Shown: positions 36,478 to 46,456, numbered from the stretch's first letter. The stretch is DNA of 64,000 bases from Zobellia galactanivorans (GCF_000973105.1 NC_015844.1:1360501-1424500), one strand, 5' to 3'. Translations and numbers: made by a program. Notes: generated by a model from the sequence alone, not told the origin.

Positions 36478-36936
36478 ATGTTCAACGAATTACGCACCAA
36501 GGCCAGCGCCATCCTCAACACTACCGATCTAACCGTAGACCAACGCCTTCAAGAGCTTTGCGAGCTATTAAAGGAAACCGTACCCCACTATGATTGGGTA
36601 GGCTTCTATTTTAAGAACGGCGACAAGGAAGAGCTAAAACTCGGCCCCTATGCCGGCGCACCTACGGATCACACCATCATACCTTTCGGCAAGGGAATTT
36701 GTGGCCAAGTTGCCGTTTCAAACCAGAACTTCGTGGTTCCGGACGTACAGGCCCAAGACAATTATATTGCCTGCAGCATTACGGTCAAGGCCGAAATTGT
36801 TGTCCCCTTGTTCATTGACGGAGCGAATGTGGGACAGATCGACATCGACTCGAACACCCCTGACCCATTTACGGAAGAAGACGAGCGCTTTCTGGAATTC
36901 ATCAATGCCGAAGTAGCCAAAATCTACACTTTATAG
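36478..36936 (+). CDS. GAF-domain protein, free methionine-(R)-sulfoxide reductase-like
   Basis: A 152-residue single-GAF-domain protein. It carries FGKGICGQVA (Cys75) and NYIACS (Cys99), followed by KAEIVVPLFIDGANVGQIDIDS, the pattern of fRMsr (YebR/MsrC). That family has three conserved cysteines; the first (ten residues before Cys75) is His65 here. Two of three remain, so free-Met-R-SO reductase activity is likely but not certain. Start at ATG 36478 is supported by the -7 box at 36457-36464. It precedes purH by 173 bases; the methionine-sulfoxide link to the Msr cluster at 45444 is functional, not positional. Confidence 0.8.
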   Translation: MFNELRTKASAILNTTDLTVDQRLQELCELLKETVPHYDWVGFYFKNGDKEELKLGPYAGAPTDHTIIPFGKGICGQVAVSNQNFVVPDVQAQDNYIACSITVKAEIVVPLFIDGANVGQIDIDSNTPDPFTEEDERFLEFINAEVAKIYTL

Positions 36937-37066
36937 GCCTGTTGAACCAGCTCATTTTTGGTAAATTGCCCCAATTAGGCCTAAAGACCCCGTAATTTCG
37001 GCCTTATCGGTTCAAAACTTTAGAAGTTTTGTTGATAACCTCGCCTGTTTTTTCTTTCAAAAAAAT

Positions 37067-37074
37067 TACTTTTG
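37067..37074 (+). promoter_or_regulatory. -7 box of purH
   Basis: TACTTTTG, 35 bases before the purH ATG, fits TAnnTTTG. No purine riboswitch-like structure is apparent in the short leader. Confidence 0.55.
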
Positions 37075-37109
37075 CGTGTCTTTTAACCAAGTAACAACAT
37101 CCTATCAAA

Positions 37110-38639
37110 ATGAGCATCAAAAAAGCTTCTTCCGCACTTATTTCCGTATTCCATAAAGATGGATTGGAACCGATCATCAAAAAATTTCAAGAACTCGGTA
37201 TTACGATATACTCCACCGGGGGAACGGAAAAATTCATAAAAGAGCTTGGCGTTGATGTAATACCCGTTGAAGATGTAACCAGTTACCCTTCCATTTTAGG
37301 GGGTAGGGTAAAAACATTACACCCCAAAGTTTTTGGGGGAATCTTGAACCGACAAGACAACGAAAGTGATGTTGCCCAGTTGGAAGAGTTTGAAATACCC
37401 CAGATAGATATCGTTATCGTAGACCTCTATCCTTTTGAAAAAACCGTTGCCAGTGGTGCTTCGGAACAAGATATTATTGAAAAAATCGACATAGGTGGCA
37501 TTTCGCTTATCCGCGCAGCCGCCAAAAACTTCAAAGACGTACTCTGCGTTTCTTCCATGGAAGACTATTCAGACTTCCTAGAGGTCATCTCGAACGGCAA
37601 CGGAAGTACCAGTCTTGAAGACCGCAAACGATTTGCAGCCAAGTCGTTCAATGTTTCCTCCCACTACGATACCGCCATTTACAATTACTTTAACGGCGAG
37701 CAGCAAGAAGCTACGCTTAAAATAAGCGAATCTAAAGGCCAGGTATTGCGTTATGGGGAAAACCCCCACCAAAAAGGGTTTTTCTTTGGCGATTTCGACT
37801 CTATGTTCGACAAATTGCACGGAAAGGAACTTTCGTACAACAACCTCTTAGATGTTGATGCAGCCGTCAACCTCATGAGCGAATTCAAGAACGACGCCCC
37901 TACCTTTGCCATTTTAAAACACAACAACGCTTGTGGCCTTGCCCAACGCGAAACCATTCACCAAGCCTATGTAGATGCCTTGGCCGGTGATCCGGTATCG
38001 GCTTTTGGCGGCATCTTGATCAGCAATGTAGAGATCGACAAAGCTACGGCCGAAGAAATCCACGGCCTATTCTGTGAAGTGGTCATCGCACCGAGCTATT
38101 CTGCCGAAGCCCTTGAAATATTAAAAGGTAAAAAGAACAGGATCATTCTGATCCAAAACGACGTGGCCTTGCCAGAGACTTTGGTCAGGACATGCCTTAA
38201 CGGATATTTGGTTCAAGACAAAGATTACAGGACCGACACCCTTGACGAATTACAGTACGTAACCGACTCAAAACCATCGGAACGCGAATTGGAAGACCTT
38301 CTTTTTGCTTCAAAGTTGTGCAAGCACACCAAATCGAACACCATAGTGCTTGCAAAAAACAAACAATTATGTGCTAGCGGAACTGGACAGACCTCTCGCG
38401 TAGATGCCTTAAACCAAGCGATTCACAAGGCAAAAACATTTAATTTCGACCTTGAAGGGGCCGTAATGGCGAGCGATGCGTTCTTTCCTTTCCCAGATTG
38501 TGTAGAAATAGCCAATAAAAGTGGTATTTCTAGCGTTATACAGCCGGGCGGGTCTATAAAAGACCAATTAAGTATCGATTATTGTAATGAAAACAATGTA
38601 TCTATGGTAATGACGGGAACACGTCATTTCAAGCATTAA
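37110..38639 (+). CDS. purH: Bifunctional AICAR formyltransferase / IMP cyclohydrolase PurH
   Basis: A 509-residue enzyme doing the last two steps of purine synthesis (AICAR to FAICAR to IMP). The N-terminal MGS-like cyclohydrolase domain has STGGTEKFI and GGRVKTLHPKVFGGIL; the C-terminal transformylase domain has KHNNACGLAQ and ends with GGSIKDQLSIDYCNENNVSMVMTGTRHFKH. The length is typical of Bacteroidota PurH. It is monocistronic or runs into mreB 67 bases later; no terminator is seen between, so some read-through is possible. Confidence 0.98.
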   Translation: MSIKKASSALISVFHKDGLEPIIKKFQELGITIYSTGGTEKFIKELGVDVIPVEDVTSYPSILGGRVKTLHPKVFGGILNRQDNESDVAQLEEFEIPQIDIVIVDLYPFEKTVASGASEQDIIEKIDIGGISLIRAAAKNFKDVLCVSSMEDYSDFLEVISNGNGSTSLEDRKRFAAKSFNVSSHYDTAIYNYFNGEQQEATLKISESKGQVLRYGENPHQKGFFFGDFDSMFDKLHGKELSYNNLLDVDAAVNLMSEFKNDAPTFAILKHNNACGLAQRETIHQAYVDALAGDPVSAFGGILISNVEIDKATAEEIHGLFCEVVIAPSYSAEALEILKGKKNRIILIQNDVALPETLVRTCLNGYLVQDKDYRTDTLDELQYVTDSKPSERELEDLLFASKLCKHTKSNTIVLAKNKQLCASGTGQTSRVDALNQAIHKAKTFNFDLEGAVMASDAFFPFPDCVEIANKSGISSVIQPGGSIKDQLSIDYCNENNVSMVMTGTRHFKH

Positions 38640-38706
38640 TTTCACTACTTTTACCGATGAAATACACCCCTTATCAAGCTAGTAACATAACCAAAGAAGA
38701 TTACAA

Positions 38707-39735
38707 ATGGGATTTTTTGATTTCTTGACAGAGGAAATCGCCATCGATTTAGGTACGGCGAACACCCTAATCATTCACATGGACAAAGTAGTTGTTGACA
38801 GTCCGTCCATTGTCGCCCGCGACCGAATATCAGGCAAAATTATTGCCGTAGGGAAAGAGGCGAATATGATGCAGGGCAAGACCCACGAAAACATTAAGAC
38901 GATCCGTCCGCTAAAAGATGGGGTTATCGCAGATTTTGATGCATCTGAAAAGATGATCAATATGTTTATCAAAAACATACCTGCCCTAAAGAAAAAGTGG
39001 TTTCCACCTGCATTGCGCATGGTCATCTGTATTCCTTCGGGCATTACAGAGGTAGAAATGCGTGCGGTAAAGGAATCGGCCGAACGTGTGAACGGCAAGG
39101 AAGTCTATTTGATACACGAACCCATGGCAGCCGCCATCGGTATCGGTCTTGACATTATGCAGCCCAAAGGAAATATGATCGTCGATATAGGGGGTGGTAC
39201 TACCGAGATTGCCGTAATTGCCTTAGGTGGTATTGTTTGCGACAAATCAGTAAAGATTGCAGGTGATGTTTTCACCAATGATATCATATACTACATGCGT
39301 ACCCAACACAACCTTTATGTGGGCGAGGCTACCGCAGAAAATATAAAAATCGAAATAGGTTCGGCTACCGAAGACCTTCAGACCCCTCCGGACGAAAAAT
39401 CCGTACAAGGTCGAGATCTGTTGACCGGTAAGCCCAAACAAGTTCAGATTTCATACCGTGAGATCGCCAAGGCTTTGGACAAATCGATTCTTCGTGTAGA
39501 AGATGCGGTAATGGAAACGCTTTCGCAAACCCCTCCAGAATTAGCTGCCGATATTTACAATACCGGTATCTATCTCGCCGGTGGTGGTTCTATGTTACGC
39601 GGACTTGACAGAAGGTTATCGCAAAAAACGGATTTACCCGTATACATTGCAGAAGACCCCCTAAGGGCCGTAGTTAGGGGCACAGGTATTGCACTCAAGA
39701 ACCTAGAGCGTTACAAAAGTATCCTTATCAAATAA
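38707..39735 (+). CDS. mreB: Rod-shape actin homologue MreB
   Basis: A 342-residue actin-fold ATPase with phosphate-binding loops (IDLGTANTLIIH and VDIGGGTTEIAVIALGG) and adenosine motif GIYLAGGGSML. It directs lateral cell-wall synthesis by organising the elongasome. It heads mreB-mreC-mreD-PBP2-rodA, all plus strand with short gaps. A near-consensus -7 element (TACTTTTA, 38646-38653) lies upstream. Confidence 0.98.
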   Translation: MGFFDFLTEEIAIDLGTANTLIIHMDKVVVDSPSIVARDRISGKIIAVGKEANMMQGKTHENIKTIRPLKDGVIADFDASEKMINMFIKNIPALKKKWFPPALRMVICIPSGITEVEMRAVKESAERVNGKEVYLIHEPMAAAIGIGLDIMQPKGNMIVDIGGGTTEIAVIALGGIVCDKSVKIAGDVFTNDIIYYMRTQHNLYVGEATAENIKIEIGSATEDLQTPPDEKSVQGRDLLTGKPKQVQISYREIAKALDKSILRVEDAVMETLSQTPPELAADIYNTGIYLAGGGSMLRGLDRRLSQKTDLPVYIAEDPLRAVVRGTGIALKNLERYKSILIK

Positions 39736-39821
39736 AACCTAAAGATTTCGGGGCGATTTCAAGGGTTTTAATTTTATTTCCGTTCGGAATTGCTTCGCAG
39801 TTTTCACCAAACAACAAGTGA

Positions 39822-40643
39822 ATGCAGCAGATCATCAATTTTATCATTCGATATAAGAATTTCCTTCTTTATGTCTTTTTGATGATTGTTTCCCTGGGTT
39901 TCACTATTCAATCACATTCGTACCACCAATCGCGGTTCTTTAATTCATCAAACTGGATTACCGGAAACATATTAAGAACATCGAATAACGTTTCTACGTA
40001 TTTCGGCCTTGACCAAGAGAACCAAAAACTCATGGAGGAGAACACCTATCTCCGAAAATTGCTGTTCAACAGAACGCAAATCGATACGACCGTGCTTGAT
40101 TCGGTTCAACAAACCTATACCATTACTACCGCCAAGGTCATAAAAAACAGCTTTGCCGACCCCCGCAATTACATCACCATAGACAAGGGGCGAAAAGATA
40201 GCGTTCAACCCGATATGGGAGTAATTACCAGTAAGGGTATTTTAGGTATCATAGAGAACACCTCCAACAATTTCTCTACCGTACAATCTATCCTGAACGA
40301 GAAATCGAACATCAACGCCAAGATCAAGAACACCGACCATTTCGGCTCCTTGGTCTGGAATATGAAACAATACAACATAGTGCAATTGGTCGACATCCCA
40401 CGATTGGTACCGCTTACGATCGGCGATACCATTGTTACGGGCGGAATGAGCAGTATTTTCCCAGAAGGCATACCTATAGGGACCATTCGGAAGTTTGACC
40501 TCAACACCTCTAAAAGTTTTTACAATATAGACGTGGCCCTATTTAACGATATGACGAATATCAAAAATGTCTATATTGTAAAAAACACCTATCGCGAAGA
40601 AATTTTAGAACTCGAAAAACAAACGGAGACGAATGGTCAGTAA
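39822..40643 (+). CDS. mreC: Rod-shape-determining protein MreC
   Basis: A 273-residue protein with an N-terminal membrane helix (FLLYVFLMIVSLGFTIQSH), a coiled coil (about 70-95), and a periplasmic double beta-barrel (GVITSKGILGIIENTSNNFSTVQSIL). MreC connects MreB and the periplasmic wall enzymes. It follows mreB after 86 bases and overlaps mreD by 11 bases. Confidence 0.95.
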   Translation: MQQIINFIIRYKNFLLYVFLMIVSLGFTIQSHSYHQSRFFNSSNWITGNILRTSNNVSTYFGLDQENQKLMEENTYLRKLLFNRTQIDTTVLDSVQQTYTITTAKVIKNSFADPRNYITIDKGRKDSVQPDMGVITSKGILGIIENTSNNFSTVQSILNEKSNINAKIKNTDHFGSLVWNMKQYNIVQLVDIPRLVPLTIGDTIVTGGMSSIFPEGIPIGTIRKFDLNTSKSFYNIDVALFNDMTNIKNVYIVKNTYREEILELEKQTETNGQ

Positions 40644-41142
40644 CTACTATTTTTTAAATGTCGTTCGTTTTCTGCTTCTGGTACTCGTTCAGGTGCTGGT
40701 CTTCAACAAGCTGAACTTTTTCGGGTTTATCAACCCCATGGTGTACATTCTGTTTCTTTATTGGTACCCTATTAAAGAAAATAGGGCCGCCTTTATCGGA
40801 CTCGGTTTTTTACTCGGTATAGCCATAGATTTCTTTTCCGACACCATGGCCATTCACGCCGCATCGACCATTACGATCGCCTATATGAGACCGGCGATTA
40901 TGCGTTTTGTTTTTGGGGTGAATTTTGAATTTCAAAGTTTTAAACTAAGTAATACCACTAGGGTACAACAAATTACGTTTTTAGCGTTATTGATTATAGT
41001 ACATCACTTTGTTTTCTTTACGTTGGAAATTTTTAGTTTGGCCAATTTCCTCTTAATTTTGAAGAAAGTATTGGCTACAGGTACTGGAACCCTAATTCTT
41101 TGCTTGCTTTTTGGCTCACTTTTTAGTGTAAAGAAAGAATAG
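40633..41142 (+). CDS. mreD: Rod-shape-determining protein MreD
   Basis: A 169-residue membrane protein with five or six helices; KENRAAFIGLGFLLGIAIDFF and SDTMAIHAASTITIAYMRP are typical of MreD. It stabilises the MreC/PBP2 complex. The start ATG lies within the last codons of mreC, an overlap that implies coupled translation. Confidence 0.92.
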   Translation: MVSNYYFLNVVRFLLLVLVQVLVFNKLNFFGFINPMVYILFLYWYPIKENRAAFIGLGFLLGIAIDFFSDTMAIHAASTITIAYMRPAIMRFVFGVNFEFQSFKLSNTTRVQQITFLALLIIVHHFVFFTLEIFSLANFLLILKKVLATGTGTLILCLLFGSLFSVKKE

Positions 41143-41188
41143 ATCAAATCGCTAATTTGAACTTCTTTAATCATAAATTTCATCTTAG

Positions 41189-43057
41189 ATGAAAAAGTTG
41201 CTATTATCATCTATAATCGTAATCATTGGTATTACGTTTCTCGGCAGACTGTCTTATCTACAGATATTCAGTTTCTCGCCCGACCAGGTCTTGGAAGATC
41301 CCGCCATAAAAAGGGTCTACGATTATCCTGAGCGCGGCTATATTTACGATAGAAACGGAAAGCTACTTGTGGGTAACGATCCTGCTTATGATGTGATGGT
41401 AATTCCCAGGGAAGTAAGGGAACTCGACACCCTTGAATTCTGTGGCCTACTTGGCATCGACAAGGCCAAGTTCAAAAAAGAACTGCACAAAGCACGGGTT
41501 TATTCCCCTAGGTTGCCCTCAGTTTTTGTCCCCCAACTTTCAAAAGAAGATTACGCCAGGCTTCAAGAAAAAATGAGGCACTATCGCGGATTCTATATTC
41601 AAAAACGCTCCTTGCGCTATTACGACACCAAGAGTGCCGCCAATGTACTTGGATATATCAGTGAGGTAAACGATCGCGACCTGGCCAAAAACCCGTACTA
41701 CGTACAGGGTGAGCTCACCGGACGTACCGGCGTGGAAAAACAATACGAAGACATCCTTCGTGGCCGAAAAGGGGTGCAGTACATTCAGAAAGACCGCTAC
41801 AATCGCGATATAGGCAAGTATAAAGGGGGTATAATGGACACCCTTCCCGAACAAGGCCTAGAAATAAACATCACCATAGACAAAACCCTTCAAGAATACG
41901 GAGAACTTCTCATGAACGGTAAGCGTGGGGGCATTGTCGCTTTAGAACCTTCCTCTGGGGAGATTTTGGCCATGATATCCGGCCCTACTTACGACCCCTC
42001 CTTATTGGTAGGCAGGGAACGTTCAAAAAATTACAGCAAACTACATTACGATTCTATATCAAAACCTTTGTTCGACCGATCTATTTTGGCCGAAGGCTCG
42101 CCCGGTTCCCCTTTTAAGACCCTAAACGCCTTGGTCGCACTACAGGAAGGTGTGATTACCCCGAACACAACGGTACAATGCTACAACGGTTTTTATGTTG
42201 GAAGAAAAAAAAGAGGATGCCACTGTGGAGGCGGCCTGCGCAAACTGAACGACGGAATCTACAAATCCTGTAACGCCTATTTTGCCGCGACCTTCCGGAA
42301 GATATACGACAAATTCGAGACCACTGACGAGGGTATGGACGTCTGGGAAAAACACATGAAGAGTTTTGGCCTAGGCCAATACTTGGGCTATGATCTGCCG
42401 ACAGGAAAGAAAGGGAGGATCCCCAGCAAGGAGTATTACGACAAATGGTACGGAGACAACCGATGGTCTTCTTCATATATCATATCCAACTCCATAGGCC
42501 AGGGCGAGGTAGCCGCAACCCCCATACAATTGGCCAATATGACGGCAGCCATTGCCAACCGCGGACACTATTTTACCCCGCACATCCTAAAGAAAGTTGA
42601 CGGAAAAGACATTAGCATACCCGATTTTGTAGAGCCGAAACATACTACGATCGACAAAAAATATTTTGAACCGGTCGTTCAAGGTATGGCCGACGTTTAC
42701 GAAAAAGGAACGGCCCGATGGCTTCAGATTCCTGGTGTCAAAATTGCCGGAAAAACCGGTACGGTCGAAAATTATACCAAAATAGACAGTGTTCGCGTGC
42801 AGCTTACCGACCACTCGGTATTTGTTGCTTTCGCCCCAGTAGAAGACCCTAAGATAGCAATTGCCGTATACATCGAAAACGGCTACTACGGATCTCGGTA
42901 TGCGGGCCACATAGCTTCGCTTATGATCGAAAAATACATCAAGGGAGAAATTACTAGAAAAGACCTTGAAAAACGTATGTTAGAAAAAACTTTGGAAAAG
43001 GAATATGCCAAACCTTATAGCGGCAAAGAATTCAAGATAAACGAGTATGTCTGGTAA
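41189..43057 (+). CDS. mrdA: Penicillin-binding protein 2 (elongasome transpeptidase)
   Basis: A 622-residue class B PBP: N-terminal anchor, PBP dimerisation domain (RGYIYDRNGKLLVGNDPAYDV), and transpeptidase. The catalytic serine lies in EGSPGSPFK (usual PGS-x-FK), with SCN in KSCNAYFA and KTG in IAGKTGTVEN. It crosslinks lateral peptidoglycan with RodA. The next gene, rodA, overlaps by 11 bases. A loop between about 345 and 360 contains CHCGG, two cysteines that are unusual in this position but also seen in Bacteroidota homologues. Confidence 0.96.
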   Translation: MKKLLLSSIIVIIGITFLGRLSYLQIFSFSPDQVLEDPAIKRVYDYPERGYIYDRNGKLLVGNDPAYDVMVIPREVRELDTLEFCGLLGIDKAKFKKELHKARVYSPRLPSVFVPQLSKEDYARLQEKMRHYRGFYIQKRSLRYYDTKSAANVLGYISEVNDRDLAKNPYYVQGELTGRTGVEKQYEDILRGRKGVQYIQKDRYNRDIGKYKGGIMDTLPEQGLEINITIDKTLQEYGELLMNGKRGGIVALEPSSGEILAMISGPTYDPSLLVGRERSKNYSKLHYDSISKPLFDRSILAEGSPGSPFKTLNALVALQEGVITPNTTVQCYNGFYVGRKKRGCHCGGGLRKLNDGIYKSCNAYFAATFRKIYDKFETTDEGMDVWEKHMKSFGLGQYLGYDLPTGKKGRIPSKEYYDKWYGDNRWSSSYIISNSIGQGEVAATPIQLANMTAAIANRGHYFTPHILKKVDGKDISIPDFVEPKHTTIDKKYFEPVVQGMADVYEKGTARWLQIPGVKIAGKTGTVENYTKIDSVRVQLTDHSVFVAFAPVEDPKIAIAVYIENGYYGSRYAGHIASLMIEKYIKGEITRKDLEKRMLEKTLEKEYAKPYSGKEFKINEYVW

Positions 43058-44330
43058 AAGCGTCCTCAAACGTATCGATTGGCTCTCCGTTCTCTTTTAT
43101 GTATTGCTACTGACCATTGGATGGGTCAATATCTATTCGAGTACTTTTTCCGAAAGCGATTCGTCTATATTCGATTTCAGCACCCTTCACGGTAAACAAC
43201 TTTTCTTTATCCTTACCAGTTTTGCATCGATTGTAATCTTGCTGGCCCTTGAAGCTAATTTTTACGAACGCTTCTCCAGTGTACTCTATATCATCTCCAT
43301 GGTGCTGCTGCTCGGCCTTTTCGCTTTCGGAAAGACCATTGCCGGAGCTACCTCATGGTACGACCTCGGTTTTTTTAACCTTCAACCCTCTGAGCTCGCC
43401 AAAGTAGCTACGGCCTTGGCCTTGGCCAAATATCTCAGTGATATTCAAACCGACATCAAACGCAACAAAGATCAGCTCTATGCTTTCTTGATCATCTTGA
43501 TTCCGGCCATACTGATCATCCCTCAACCGGATCCCGGTAGTGCCTTGGTCTTTTTCTCCCTATCCTTTGTTATCTTTAGGGAAGGGCTTCCTATATACTA
43601 TTTGGGAATTGCCTTCTTTGCCATTCTTATTTTTGTGACGACCCTAATGTTCGGTACGATTTGGATCACCATCGGTATCGCCCTTATCTTAATACTCTTC
43701 TTTTTGCTCAAAAAGAAGAAATTCAAGGTTCCGGTCATCCCTACGGCCATAGCCGTGATGCTGACCATCTTGTTTTCGCTCTCCGTTGATTTTGTCTTCA
43801 ACAACGTTTTTGAACAACGTCACCGAGACCGATTCAGCCTGTGGTTACGATTGGAGAAAGACCCTGCTAAATTGGAGCAGATCCGAAAAACCATTGGCTA
43901 CAACACCTATCAATCTGAAAAAGCCATTGAATCGGGTGGTTTCTGGGGAAAGGGTTTCTTGGAAGGAACACGAACCAAAGGCGACTTCGTACCTGAGCAA
44001 CATACTGACTATATCTTCAGTACGGTTGGTGAAGAATGGGGCTTTTTGGGCACCGCTACCGTGGTATTGCTCTTTACCTTTCTATTATTACGGCTGGTCT
44101 ACCTTTCCGAACGTCAGAAAACGGGCTTTGCACGCATGTATGGTTACGGCGTTATATCCATCCTATTGGTACACTATTTTATAAACATCGGCATGGTGAT
44201 AGGCGTATTGCCTACCATTGGTATTCCCCTGCCCTTCTTTAGTTATGGTGGATCGGGACTCCTATTTTTTACGGCCCTACTTTTTATTTTCCTAAAATTG
44301 GATGCCAACCGTCTTAAGGAAGGTATCTAA
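43047..44330 (+). CDS. rodA: SEDS-family peptidoglycan glycosyltransferase RodA
   Basis: A 427-residue polytopic protein of the SEDS family, with LQPSELAKVATALALAKYLSD, FVPEQHTDYIFSTVGEEWGF and the final GIPLPFFSYGGSGLL. It polymerises glycan strands during elongation with PBP2. Its start overlaps PBP2. The convergent nuclease gene begins beyond a 45-base gap without a strong terminator. Confidence 0.96.
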   Translation: MSGKSVLKRIDWLSVLFYVLLLTIGWVNIYSSTFSESDSSIFDFSTLHGKQLFFILTSFASIVILLALEANFYERFSSVLYIISMVLLLGLFAFGKTIAGATSWYDLGFFNLQPSELAKVATALALAKYLSDIQTDIKRNKDQLYAFLIILIPAILIIPQPDPGSALVFFSLSFVIFREGLPIYYLGIAFFAILIFVTTLMFGTIWITIGIALILILFFLLKKKKFKVPVIPTAIAVMLTILFSLSVDFVFNNVFEQRHRDRFSLWLRLEKDPAKLEQIRKTIGYNTYQSEKAIESGGFWGKGFLEGTRTKGDFVPEQHTDYIFSTVGEEWGFLGTATVVLLFTFLLLRLVYLSERQKTGFARMYGYGVISILLVHYFINIGMVIGVLPTIGIPLPFFSYGGSGLLFFTALLFIFLKLDANRLKEGI

Positions 44331-44375
44331 GACGATAGGCCCATGCCTGTTTATTAGGACTATTGCTTTGGATGG

Positions 44376-45182
44376 CTAAAAACTGAACTTCCAGCTTCCG
44401 GTATCGACCTTGCTTTCCTTTTGATCTTGTAATTTTTTAGGAAGCTTCCGGAAAAAATCGATTCCCGTGCGTTTTTCAACTTCGTCGACGGAAACACTAA
44501 ATTGCTTCAAAGGTTTCGAAGACTCTTTTCCTTCCATCAAAAAAGCCAGCATCCTTATTTCATCACCATCGCCCCGGGCTATTACTTTATAATAGTACTT
44601 TGGCACATCTACATCTTCTTCACCGATCTCGTCAAGCCCTTCTTCCAAAACTCCCCCCGTAACTACAAAAATTTCCCCATGTCGCTTGGCCCATATACGA
44701 ACCTGCTTCTCCAATTCATTCCAAATCCCGGCATTGAAATCACGGTCTTGGGGACTGATATTACTCGTATAAAACGTCTCGTTATACGCTTGTTTGCTAA
44801 ACCTTCGATCACCTGCAGGGCACAAATGCCCCCTATCATATCCCGAACCTTTATAATTTCGCCAGTCGGCAGATTTGGTGCGCACCTTGGGGTCTTCGAT
44901 AAAGTAGGGCCTTTTACGATCATCGTTCGTCAGGTGCTCTTTTTTTAAAGTATAGGCCACCCATTCCGCCTGCTCATAAGGCTCGTTATAGGAAAGGGTA
45001 AAATGGCTGTGCTCGACAATTTCCCCCGTTGTGGAGCTGGGCATCAAACTGGAGGCAATCGCAGTTTTAGGCCCATCCCCTGACGTATCCGAATAGGTTG
45101 CGGGCGTATAAAAATTATCGAACAACCAAAAGCCGACCACGCAGCAGATGGTTAAAATGGTATAAATTGTTTTTCTATTCAT
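44376..45182 (-). CDS. Exported DNA/RNA non-specific endonuclease (NUC1/EndA type)
   Basis: A 268-residue protein. A single N-terminal hydrophobic segment (TIYTILTICCVVGFWLFDNFY) acts as a signal peptide or anchor. The nuclease core has YDRGHLCPAGDRR, with the catalytic His of the beta-beta-alpha-metal finger, and SNISPQDRDFNAGIWNELE, with the Mg-binding Asn. It would cut DNA and RNA outside the cytoplasm, for nutrient scavenging or defence. An in-frame ATG at 45275 adds a leader without features, so 45182 is used. Confidence 0.88.
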   Translation of the reverse strand: MNRKTIYTILTICCVVGFWLFDNFYTPATYSDTSGDGPKTAIASSLMPSSTTGEIVEHSHFTLSYNEPYEQAEWVAYTLKKEHLTNDDRKRPYFIEDPKVRTKSADWRNYKGSGYDRGHLCPAGDRRFSKQAYNETFYTSNISPQDRDFNAGIWNELEKQVRIWAKRHGEIFVVTGGVLEEGLDEIGEEDVDVPKYYYKVIARGDGDEIRMLAFLMEGKESSKPLKQFSVSVDEVEKRTGIDFFRKLPKKLQDQKESKVDTGSWKFSF

Positions 45183-45376
45183 GCACCTCAAAAATAGGGT
45201 AAATTTTAGGTTTAGACCGATAGAACGGACGCGCGATTCATTATGGACGCCCTTATACCCCAATACCGAAAACAAAACTTAGAACAGTAATCAAAGTAAG
45301 GCCAATACACCGGTCGGGCTTTTGGTACCCCAATGTAAGTAAGGGCTAAAAATTTCGACGAAGAAGAACATTTGCT

Positions 45377-45404
45377 ATAGTACAATGTATTTATTTTGTA
45401 CTAT
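45377..45404. promoter_or_regulatory. 28-base inverted repeat before msrB
   Basis: ATAGTACAA, ten bases, TTGTACTAT: a perfect 9-bp dyad 39 bases upstream of the msrB ATG. It contains a near -7 sequence (TATTTTG), so a bound dimer would block or shape the promoter. No adjacent regulator gene is seen. Confidence 0.6.
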
Positions 45405-45443
45405 CTAATTTAGAATGAATTAGTTTAAATAGAAAGGAACGTT

Positions 45444-45902
45444 ATGCTTACATGGAAAGATGTAATCAATTTTAGTGTAAAGGGAAATCCGGAGCCCGAC
45501 CGAAGGGTCGAGAAGACCGAGGCCGAATGGCGTGAGCTTCTCACGGCCGAACAATTTAGGATTACCCGTCAAAAAGGAACCGAACGTGCGCATTCCGGGG
45601 CCCTATGTAGTGCCCACGAAGCCGGAAAATACAACTGCATCTGTTGCGATACGCCTTTGTTCGACTCCACCATTAAATTTGAATCGGGCACAGGTTGGCC
45701 CAGTTTTACACAACCCATAAAGGAAAATGCCATCAAATACGAAAAAGATTCTTCCTTTGGTATGATACGGGTTGAAGTCATGTGCAATACTTGCGATGCG
45801 CATTTGGGCCATGTATTTCCAGACGGCCCTCCACCGAGTGGCCTCCGCTACTGTGTCAATTCGGAATCAATGCAACTACAAAAAGAAAGCGTTAAAAAAT
45901 GA
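45444..45902 (+). CDS. msrB: Peptide methionine (R)-S-oxide reductase MsrB
   Basis: A 152-residue MsrB. The structural zinc site is two CxxC pairs (C65-x-x-C68 in YNCICCDT and C114-x-x-C117 in MCNTCDAH), and the catalytic cysteine is Cys137 in LRYCVNSES; Cys55 in GALCSA is a candidate resolving cysteine. It reduces Met-R-SO in proteins. It overlaps msrA by 4 bases (ATGA), so the two enzymes are made together. There is no signal peptide, so it is cytosolic. Confidence 0.96.
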   Translation: MLTWKDVINFSVKGNPEPDRRVEKTEAEWRELLTAEQFRITRQKGTERAHSGALCSAHEAGKYNCICCDTPLFDSTIKFESGTGWPSFTQPIKENAIKYEKDSSFGMIRVEVMCNTCDAHLGHVFPDGPPPSGLRYCVNSESMQLQKESVKK

Positions 45903-46456
45903 GCGAGAAAAATTTAGAAATTGCTACCCTAGGCGGTGGCTGTTTTTGGTGTATAGAAGCAGTATTACAAGAATTGAAAGGGGTTGAAAAACTCGTTTCT
46001 GGCTATGCCGGGGGCAATGCACCCGGAAAACCTACCTACAAAGAGGTCTGTTCGGGCCTTACAGGCCATGCCGAAGTAGTACAGGTCAGTTTTGACCCTT
46101 CGGTCATCTCATATCAAGATCTATTGATCGTATTTATGACAAGCCACGACCCCACCTCCCTCAACCGACAAGGCGGCGATGTGGGCACCCAATACCGTTC
46201 GGTAATCTTCTACCACAACGATACCCAAAAAACGGTGACCGAATCCGTAATACAGGAACTATCGTCTTACTTTGAAGACCCGATCGTTACCGAATTGAGC
46301 CCGCTTCCCACGTTTTACGACGCCGAGGATTATCACCAAGACTATTACCGCAACAATACCTCTCAAGGTTACTGTAGCGCCGTAATAACCCCAAAGTTGG
46401 CCAAGTTAAGAAAAATGCACGCCGACAAGTTAAAACAGGGGCAAACGAGCTCGTAA
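45899..46456 (+). CDS. msrA: Peptide methionine (S)-S-oxide reductase MsrA
   Basis: A 185-residue MsrA with the standard active site [11 protein letters not shown] (Cys15), [27 protein letters not shown] and AEDYHQDYY, with a C-terminal resolving cysteine in GYCSAV. It reduces Met-S-SO in proteins. It is coupled to msrB by an ATGA overlap. All usual residues are kept, in contrast with the paralogue at 47102. Confidence 0.97.
   Translation: MSEKNLEIATLGGGCFWCIEAVLQELKGVEKLVSGYAGGNAPGKPTYKEVCSGLTGHAEVVQVSFDPSVISYQDLLIVFMTSHDPTSLNRQGGDVGTQYRSVIFYHNDTQKTVTESVIQELSSYFEDPIVTELSPLPTFYDAEDYHQDYYRNNTSQGYCSAVITPKLAKLRKMHADKLKQGQTSS

Noticed and set aside
37020-37109. Purine riboswitch before purH
   Set aside because: The leader after the -7 box is only about 30 bases and shows no three-way junction.
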